From NCBI GenBank assembly GCA_028097645.1, contig JAOHEU010000003.1, positions 1 through 50,968 of the forward strand: a DNA stretch of 50,968 bases, read 5' to 3'. The notes beneath the pieces are model-generated. The model saw only the letters and a program-made list of their open reading frames with translations. It ran no database searches and had not been told where the DNA came from. Made by a program: the position numbers and the translations under genes. The stretch comes from Candidatus Pelagibacter sp. (GTDB lineage: Bacteria > Pseudomonadota > Alphaproteobacteria > Pelagibacterales > Pelagibacteraceae). Below, piece after piece: positions 45,113 through 50,968 of this stretch. The stretch's first letter is position 1. Each line of letters begins with the position of its first letter.

Positions 45113-46591
45113 CTAAGCTAAAGTTTTTCTAATTGCTTGTTGCCACCCTTGCAATAAGTTATTTCTTAATTTTTTGTTTATTTTAGGGGCAAAAATGGCT
45201 TCGTTTTTCCATTTATATTTTATTTCTTCTAGTGACTTAAATTCACCCGCCTGGTATCCAGCAAAAAAAGCAACTCCTAATGCTGTTGTTTCTTGAATAA
45301 CAGGTCGTAATACTTTTGTATTCAAAATGTCAGATAAAAACTGTGCAAACCAATTATTAGCAACCATACCTCCGTCAACTTTAATAAGTTTAGGTTTAGA
45401 TCCATCTTTTCTCATTGCTTCAAACAAATCATAACTTTGATAAGCAACTGACTCAATTACGGCTCTAACTAAATTTTTCCAATCTGAATTTCTGGTTAAA
45501 CCAGTTATTAAGCCTCTTGATTCTGAATTCCAGTAGGGAGCACCCAAACCAGTAAAAGCAGGAACAACATAAATTCCATCATTACTTTTTTTTGATTTTG
45601 CTATTTTTTCTGTTTCATAAGCATTATCTATTAATCTAATTTTGTCTCTTAACCATTGAACACCTGCACCTGCAATAAAAATAGAACCTTCTAATGCATA
45701 CGTATTTTTATTTTTTAACCTGTAACAAATTGTAGTTAACAATTTATTTTTAGATAAAATTTTTTTATTTCCAGTATTCATTATTGCAAAGGCGCCTGTA
45801 CCATATGTACTTTTGATAGACCCTTTTTCAAAACAAGTTTGTCCTACTGCAGCTGCTTGTTGATCACCTAATACCGCATGAATAGGTATTTCTTCACCTA
45901 TAATTTTTTTAGATGTTGTTCCAAAGTTATCAGCAGAATTTTTTACTTCAGGTAAAATAGATTTTGGAATTTTTAACTTATTCAAAATATCTTTATCCCA
46001 TTTATTAGAGTTTATATTATACATTAATGTTCTACTTGCATTTGTAGCATCTGTTAAATGACTCATTTTATTTGTTAGTCTCCAAATTAAAAAAGTATCA
46101 ATTGTTCCAAATAATAATTGTTTATTTTTTAAAAGTTTTTTTGCTGATGAAACATTATCTAGTATCCATTTTACTTTTGTGGCTGAAAAATACGGGTCAA
46201 TCAACAGTCCAGTTTTTTTTCTAAATAAACTTTCAAGTTTTCTTTTTTTTAAATTTTCACAAATCTTATTGGTTCTTCTATCTTGCCAAACAATAGCATT
46301 ATAAATTGGTTTGCCAGTTTTTTTATTCCAAAGTATAGTAGTCTCTCTTTGGTTAGTTATTCCTATTGAAATAATTTTGGCTTTCAGTCTTTTACTTTTT
46401 TTTATAGCCTCTTTAATAGTTCTCAAAGTCACTATCCAAATATCTTCGGGCTTATGTTCAACCCATCCTAAATTTGGAAATATTTGCCTGAATTCATATT
46501 GAGAAGAAAAAATCTTCTTTCCATTAAGATCAAATAAAATAGATCTTGATGAAGTGGTTCCTTGATCTATAGATAATATTAATTTTTTCAA
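45113..46591 (-). CDS. glpK: Glycerol kinase
   Basis: This is a 492-residue FGGY kinase. The start KLILSIDQGTTSSRSILFD, NAIVWQDRRT, LIDPYFSATKVKWILDN and DGGMVANNWFAQFLSDIL match GlpK. It phosphorylates glycerol to glycerol 3-phosphate. It heads the operon glpK-gpsA-Fe-ADH-amidotransferase on the minus strand. No glycerol facilitator is in the window. The protein is unusually lysine rich, as is common in this AT-rich genome. Confidence 0.95.
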   Translation of the reverse strand: MKKLILSIDQGTTSSRSILFDLNGKKIFSSQYEFRQIFPNLGWVEHKPEDIWIVTLRTIKEAIKKSKRLKAKIISIGITNQRETTILWNKKTGKPIYNAIVWQDRRTNKICENLKKRKLESLFRKKTGLLIDPYFSATKVKWILDNVSSAKKLLKNKQLLFGTIDTFLIWRLTNKMSHLTDATNASRTLMYNINSNKWDKDILNKLKIPKSILPEVKNSADNFGTTSKKIIGEEIPIHAVLGDQQAAAVGQTCFEKGSIKSTYGTGAFAIMNTGNKKILSKNKLLTTICYRLKNKNTYALEGSIFIAGAGVQWLRDKIRLIDNAYETEKIAKSKKSNDGIYVVPAFTGLGAPYWNSESRGLITGLTRNSDWKNLVRAVIESVAYQSYDLFEAMRKDGSKPKLIKVDGGMVANNWFAQFLSDILNTKVLRPVIQETTALGVAFFAGYQAGEFKSLEEIKYKWKNEAIFAPKINKKLRNNLLQGWQQAIRKTLA

Positions 46592-46685
46592 AAAATTCTC
46601 ACTTTGGTTAGATTTTTTTCATTGTAATTTTCAGAAAATTGTTAGTAAAGTATATTTATAAATTATTAAATTGGAGATCATATAT

Positions 46686-48017
46686 ATGACAAAAGTTGCT
46701 ATAATTGGTGCTGGACCTTGTGGTTTATCAATGCTTAGAGCATTTGAACAAGCTGAAAAAAAAGGTGAAAAAATCCCTGATATAGTCTGTTTTGACAAGC
46801 AAGAGGATTGGGGTGGTCTTTGGAATTATAGTTGGAGAACAGGCTCTGATCAATATGGAGACCCAATTCCAAATAGTATGTATAGATATCTTTGGTCAAA
46901 TGGACCAAAAGAATGTTTAGAATTTGCAGATTATTCTTTTGATGAACACTTTGGTAAACCAATTCCCTCTTTTCCTCCAAGAGAAGTTCTTTATGATTAC
47001 ATATTAGGTAGAGTCAAAAAAGGTAATCTTAAAGATAAAGTAAAATTTAATCATACTGTAACAAATACCTTGTTTGATGGTGAAAAATTTGAAGTTACCT
47101 ACCGTGACAAAAAGAATAATAAAACATCAAAAAATATATTTGACTATGTTGTTGTTTCAACTGGTCACTTCTCAGTGCCTTTCATTCCAGAATATCCTGG
47201 AATGAAATCTTTTCCTGGAAGAATAATGCACTCTCATGATTTTAGAGATGCTGAAGAATTTAGAGGAAAAAATGTAATTGTACTTGGCAGTAGTTATTCT
47301 GCGGAAGATGTTGCTTTACAATGTCATAAATATGGAGCCAAAAGTGTAACTATTGGTTACAGACATAATCCAATGGGCTTTAAATGGCCTAAAGGAATGA
47401 AAGAAGTTTATCATCTTGATAAACTTAAGGGAAACAAAGCCATTTTTAAAGATGGTCACGAACAAGAAGCAGATGCTGTAATTCTTTGTACTGGTTATCT
47501 ACATCATTTTCCTTTTCTTTCAGAAAATCTTAAACTTCAAACACATAATAGATTATATCCACCAAAATTATATAAAGGGGTTGTTTGGGAAAATAATCAC
47601 AAGTTAATGTATTTAGGAATGCAAGATCAATTTCACACTTTTAATATGTTTGATTGTCAAGCTTGGTTTGCAAGAGATGTTATTATGGGAAAAATTGAAA
47701 TCCCAAGTGAAACTGAGGTTAAAAATGATATTAACAAATGGGTTTCAATGGAAGAAAAATTAGAAAACCCAGATCAAATGATTGATTTTCAGACAGAATA
47801 TACAAAAGAACTTCATTCTTTGTCTGATTACCCTAAAATTGATTTTGAATTAATTAGAAAGCATTTTAAAGAGTGGGAACACCACAAAGTGGAGAACATT
47901 ATGACTTACAGAAATAAATCTTTTTCTTCTCCTGTGACTGGCTCTATTGGTCCAGTTCACCACACGCCGTGGGAAATTGCAATGGATGACTCTTTGAAAA
48001 CTTTTTTAAACAAATAA
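46686..48017 (+). CDS. tmm: Trimethylamine monooxygenase (flavin-containing monooxygenase)
   Basis: This is a 443-residue protein. I start at the ATG at 46686 with GGAG nine bases before it; an upstream TTG at 46671 would include the ribosome site. The FAD motif is VAIIGAGPCGLSMLRA, the NADPH motif VIVLGSSYSAEDVALQ, and CTGYLHHFPFL sits where the FMO fingerprint ATGY lies. MYRYLWSNGPKECLEFADY is typical of the bacterial Tmm group. Tmm oxidises trimethylamine to TMAO, and DMS to DMSO. It converges with a betaine/TMAO-type transporter gene cluster. Confidence 0.88.
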   Translation: MTKVAIIGAGPCGLSMLRAFEQAEKKGEKIPDIVCFDKQEDWGGLWNYSWRTGSDQYGDPIPNSMYRYLWSNGPKECLEFADYSFDEHFGKPIPSFPPREVLYDYILGRVKKGNLKDKVKFNHTVTNTLFDGEKFEVTYRDKKNNKTSKNIFDYVVVSTGHFSVPFIPEYPGMKSFPGRIMHSHDFRDAEEFRGKNVIVLGSSYSAEDVALQCHKYGAKSVTIGYRHNPMGFKWPKGMKEVYHLDKLKGNKAIFKDGHEQEADAVILCTGYLHHFPFLSENLKLQTHNRLYPPKLYKGVVWENNHKLMYLGMQDQFHTFNMFDCQAWFARDVIMGKIEIPSETEVKNDINKWVSMEEKLENPDQMIDFQTEYTKELHSLSDYPKIDFELIRKHFKEWEHHKVENIMTYRNKSFSSPVTGSIGPVHHTPWEIAMDDSLKTFLNK

Positions 48018-48027
48018 AGGTAATATT

Positions 48028-48051
48028 AAGATATTTTTAATCTTCTTTTTT
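48028..48051 (+). terminator. Weak candidate terminator after tmm
   Basis: Arms AAGAT (48028-48032) and ATCTT (48040-48044) with a seven-base loop are followed by T-run 48046-48051, beginning 11 bases after the tmm stop. The five-base AT-rich stem is weak. It overlaps the 3' end of the convergent small gene. Confidence 0.4.
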
Positions 48052-48201
48052 AAAATAGGGAATCAAAAAAACAAAACAGGCGATTAAAAAGAATAAACTG
48101 CCAAACATCGCCCAAAAATTACCAATACTAGATATTATAAATCCAATTGCCGAAATTATAAACAAAACCCATCCAATCATGTTGATTGTTACATTTTTCA
48201 T
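48037..48201 (-). CDS. 54-residue two-helix membrane protein, unknown
   Basis: An ATG at 48201 opens a 54-codon frame on minus: MKNVTINMIGWVLFIISAIG, a second hydrophobic stretch around NFWAMFGSLFFLIACFVFLI, and a short charged tail PYFKKED. It begins eight bases after the transporter permease stop, so it is probably the last gene of the transporter operon. Two transmembrane helices are predicted by eye. It might be an accessory subunit of the ABC importer or an unrelated small membrane protein. No family is recognised. Confidence 0.55.
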   Translation of the reverse strand: MKNVTINMIGWVLFIISAIGFIISSIGNFWAMFGSLFFLIACFVFLIPYFKKED

Positions 48202-48209
48202 TTTTTTAT

Positions 48210-50363
48210 TTATTGAATTCCGAGATGTTTTTTTCTTTGATTAACCCAGGTTCTTATCAAATTATCGAATATTAAACCAATGAAAGCAACGCAGATACCT
48301 AGCGTCAAACCAATACCAGCACCATTTTTATCTGATAATGCTTTTAAAATGTATTGTCCTAAATCCTCTGTACCAATAAATGCTCCAATAATTACCATAA
48401 ATAAGGCAAAAACAATTGTTTGATTTAAGCCAAGCATCATATGAGGAAAAGCTAAAGGAAATTCTATTTTAGTTAATCTTTGAAATTTATTTACACCTGA
48501 CATTGTTGCAGCTTCATGCAAACCAACTGGAACACTTCTTAGACCTTCAATGGTGTATCTTGTTGCAGGTATAGTTGCATAAACAACTACAGCAATTAAT
48601 ACTGAAGTGTCTGTAATCCCAAAAAGCATCATTACTGGAATTAAATATACAAATGATGGAAAAGTTTGAAATATATCACATACACCAAGCATAAAAGCAG
48701 CTGATTTTTTATTTTGAAAACATAAAGTTCCAACGGTAAATCCAATTAAACAAGAAATTACCACTCCAAAAGTTGCCATGTATAATGTAACTAGTGCTCT
48801 ATCCCACCATGGGCTAAAGGCAATAAATAAAGTCAAAGCACAAACTACTAAAGCTGAACGAATTCCTCCAATCAAATACCCTGCTCCAACAGCTAACACT
48901 AAAGTAGCTACAGCAGGCATTCTTAAATATAAAGCTCTCATTGGCTGAAGCACATCTTGAATTAACCATGTATTGAATGCTTTAATATATACGAAGAAAG
49001 TATCAAAAATCCAATCAACTCCTTTATTCCAAAAATCTGCTGTTGATATTCCTTTATTATGAGGAACTTCAAACAAGTAATTAAAACTACCTTTGAAAAT
49101 AAAAGTTCCAACATATGCAAGAATTAGTCCAATTAATACTGAGCCTGCAAAAAATATTACATTTTTATTTCTTTGAAAATATGTGAGATTACCAAAATAA
49201 TCTGTTTGTTTATTTGCCCAAGCTAAAGACATTTTATCAAGAAGAATTGCAATTAAACTTATACACAACCCAGCTTCAAGCGCTAATCCAATATTTAGTT
49301 GGTTCAATGCTAATAATAAATTAAATCCTAAACCTTTGGCACCAATGAATGCAGATATAACTGCCATTGAAAAACAAACCATAATAACTTGGTTAACTCC
49401 AATTAAAATATCTCGTCTTGCTGTAGGAATTAATACTTTGAGCATTAACTGCCAATTAGTACATCCACTCATTCTTCCTGCTTCAATAACTTCTGGTGGG
49501 ATAGCTCTTAAACCTAAAATTGTCAGCAGTATCATTGGTGGAACAGCAACAACCATTGTAATAATTACAGCAGCATGATCACCAACTCCGAAAAGAACGA
49601 GTGCAGGAACTAATACAGCGTACTGTGGCATAGTTTGCATTACTAAAAGAATTGGATACAAAGCTTTTTCAACACGTTTACTTTTGTATGCTGCTATACC
49701 CAAACCTAATCCAAAAATAAACGAGAGTGGGGCCGCAACCAGTATAAAAGAGAGTGTTTGCATTGAGGGCTTCCATTGACCAAATATTGAAATATAAATC
49801 ATCGTTAAGCCTGCAAATAATGCTAGTCCTTTTCCACTTAACTTATAAGAAAGTATTGTTGCGCCAGCCGCAACTACAGTCCACGGTAAACCCGGTAACT
49901 CTAACCATGGATACGCATCTATGAAATCCCAACTAGTAAATGCAACTATAGTCTCTAATCCACCCAATAAAATTTCTCTAATTAATTCGATTAAAAAAGT
50001 CATTATAGAAGTTAAATTTCTACTTATTTGCAGCAATAATGGCCGAGTTTTAAACTCTTGAGTATCTTCATTCCAAAACTCCATAGGCATCCACTCGTTC
50101 ATCAAGAAAAACAATGAGTCATTTATCCAAATTGGTAACCATCCAAGTAATGGAGGTAATCTCCAAAAAACATCAAAAGCATAATATCTAACTTCTTTAC
50201 CTAAGAAGACATAAACGCTTTGATTTGGATCTTTAATAAATTCTGCTTGACCTCTTATAAATTTATAAGTTTCGGGTACATCAATTGCAAAACACAAGCC
50301 AAAAAATACAGCTAATAAAAATAACCATTGAAATAATTTTGGATATTTTTTTAAATATTCCAT
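48210..50363 (-). CDS. Glycine betaine/TMAO-type ABC transporter permease (two-domain fusion)
   Basis: This 717-residue membrane protein has two BPD_transp domains in one chain. Each carries an EAA loop: IEAGRMSGCTNWQLMLKVLI near residue 300 and HEAATMSGVNKFQRLTKIEF near 640. The N-terminal ~130 residues are extra, with one hydrophobic segment (FQWLFLLAVFFGLCFAI). It belongs to the ProW/OpuAB family; fused forms include those in TMAO-specific TmoXWV systems. It lies three bases after the ATPase gene and converges with tmm. Glycine betaine, TMAO or a related osmolyte is the likely cargo. Confidence 0.88.
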   Translation of the reverse strand: MEYLKKYPKLFQWLFLLAVFFGLCFAIDVPETYKFIRGQAEFIKDPNQSVYVFLGKEVRYYAFDVFWRLPPLLGWLPIWINDSLFFLMNEWMPMEFWNEDTQEFKTRPLLLQISRNLTSIMTFLIELIREILLGGLETIVAFTSWDFIDAYPWLELPGLPWTVVAAGATILSYKLSGKGLALFAGLTMIYISIFGQWKPSMQTLSFILVAAPLSFIFGLGLGIAAYKSKRVEKALYPILLVMQTMPQYAVLVPALVLFGVGDHAAVIITMVVAVPPMILLTILGLRAIPPEVIEAGRMSGCTNWQLMLKVLIPTARRDILIGVNQVIMVCFSMAVISAFIGAKGLGFNLLLALNQLNIGLALEAGLCISLIAILLDKMSLAWANKQTDYFGNLTYFQRNKNVIFFAGSVLIGLILAYVGTFIFKGSFNYLFEVPHNKGISTADFWNKGVDWIFDTFFVYIKAFNTWLIQDVLQPMRALYLRMPAVATLVLAVGAGYLIGGIRSALVVCALTLFIAFSPWWDRALVTLYMATFGVVISCLIGFTVGTLCFQNKKSAAFMLGVCDIFQTFPSFVYLIPVMMLFGITDTSVLIAVVVYATIPATRYTIEGLRSVPVGLHEAATMSGVNKFQRLTKIEFPLAFPHMMLGLNQTIVFALFMVIIGAFIGTEDLGQYILKALSDKNGAGIGLTLGICVAFIGLIFDNLIRTWVNQRKKHLGIQ

Positions 50364-50366
50364 ATT

Positions 50367-50968
50367 TTAACTACCGTTTTTTCTTCCTCCAAAAACAGTA
50401 TCGATTATCTTTGATGGTTTAATTGAACCTACGATATTATTATTAGAGTCTACTACCCCTACTATTTTCTCTTGGGTAAGAATTTTTTCTGCAACATTTT
50501 CAATAACTTCATCTTTTGAAACTTTTAAATCACCTAAAGTATCTTTACTTGGAGCATCCATTACGTCTTCAATTAACAGAACTTTCTCTCTTGGAACTTC
50601 TTCAGTAAACTTCCTCACGTACTCTGTAGCTGGATTTAAAACTATATTAGCAGGTGTATCTAACTGCTCAATTATACCATCTTTCATTATCGCTATTCGA
50701 TCAGCTAACTTTAATGCTTCATCAAAATCATGGGTAATAAACATAATAGTTTTTTGTAATTTTTCTTGAAGTCTTAAAAACTCATCTTGCATTTCTTTTC
50801 TTATTAATGGATCTAATGCAGAAAAAGGTTCATCCAAAAACCATATATCAGGTTCTACAGCTAATGATCTAGCAATACCTACTCTTTGTTGTTGTCCGCC
50901 CGAAAGTTCTCTTGGAAAATAATTTTCTCTTCCATCGAGTCCAACTAATTTTACCATTTCCATAGCTC
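50367..50968 (-). CDS. Glycine betaine/TMAO-type ABC transporter ATP-binding protein (N-terminus cut by window edge)
   Basis: The frame runs off the right edge, and the visible Met at 50963 is internal. Of the ATPase domain we see the signature LSGGQQQRVGIARSLAVEPD, Walker B IWFLDEPFSALD and the switch His in FITHDFDEAL; Walker A lies outside the window. After NPATEYVRKFTEEVPREKVL comes a CBS-like tail (KIVGVVDSNNNIVGSIKPSK), as in ProV/OpuAA. The permease starts three bases after its stop. The solute-binding protein is not in the window. Confidence 0.93.
   Translation of the reverse strand, partial: AMEMVKLVGLDGRENYFPRELSGGQQQRVGIARSLAVEPDIWFLDEPFSALDPLIRKEMQDEFLRLQEKLQKTIMFITHDFDEALKLADRIAIMKDGIIEQLDTPANIVLNPATEYVRKFTEEVPREKVLLIEDVMDAPSKDTLGDLKVSKDEVIENVAEKILTQEKIVGVVDSNNNIVGSIKPSKIIDTVFGGRKNGS

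Noticed and set aside
1..50968. tRNA genes, rRNA genes, CRISPR arrays, insertion sequences, prophage
   Set aside because: On reading both strands I saw no tRNA T-loop signature in a plausible clover-leaf context, no repeat-spacer pattern, no transposase or integrase and no phage structural gene. A tRNAscan or repeat search could still find something I missed.

Overview
The window looks like a stretch of a SAR11 (Pelagibacterales, Ca. Pelagibacter-like) chromosome. The DNA is very AT-rich, intergenic gaps are mostly 0-80 bp, and many genes overlap by 1, 4 or 8 bases. The content is the SAR11 one-carbon and methylated-compound repertoire: dimethylglycine dehydrogenase, SoxBDAG, Fhs, Tmm, a glycine-betaine/TMAO-type ABC transporter and a LigM/DmdA-like demethylase. 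This assignment is inferred from protein content and base composition, not from a database search. I saw no rRNA, tRNA, insertion sequence, phage region or CRISPR array.

Region 1 (1-6448, minus strand) is an iron-uptake block: a periplasmic Fe3+-binding protein, a small CGPC-containing peptide, a peroxiredoxin, a fused two-domain permease and an ATPase, followed by AzlCD and a partial DUF4956 membrane protein. Two Fur-like dyads exactly 22 bp apart lie upstream of the binding-protein gene. Region 2 (6449-9876) holds a LysR regulator, an AcuI-type reductase and FolE on minus, then HisI and DUF2237 on plus.

Region 3 (9878-23599, all minus) begins, in transcription order, with a Rieske oxygenase, a small P-loop kinase, a small nucleotidyltransferase, a 2OG-Fe(II) dioxygenase and an enoyl-CoA hydratase. 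It continues with small and sulfur-transport-like genes, an MFS-like carrier and a flavodoxin-fold protein. It ends with a complete demethylation electron path: dimethylglycine dehydrogenase, EtfB, EtfA and ETF-ubiquinone oxidoreductase. Divergent from the Rieske gene is a MetF-like plus GcvT-family demethylase pair (23622-25701), closed by a strong terminator.

Region 4 (25749-35176) has two very small ORFs, a YIP1-like protein and an uncharacterised minus-strand operon: an M19-like protein that lacks metal ligands, a frameshifted 553-residue unknown, DUF3726 and a small CxxC/CxxC protein. PurEK, GNAT, CspA, cupin, racemase and EamA genes follow. Region 5 (35203-42121) is the sarcosine oxidase operon soxBDAG divergent from fhs. 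Region 6 (42123-50968) is a glycerol kinase / GpsA / Fe-ADH / amidotransferase operon, Tmm, and the transporter running off the right edge.

Together the genes describe import of methylated amines and betaines, N-demethylation, and transfer of methyl groups to tetrahydrofolate and electrons to ubiquinone. The most interesting non-coding signal is a nearly identical hairpin (17 of 18 bases) fused to the start codons of both the ETF-QO and soxB genes. The most interesting undescribed gene sets are the Rieske/kinase/nucleotidyltransferase/2OG cluster and the M19-like/DUF3726 operon.
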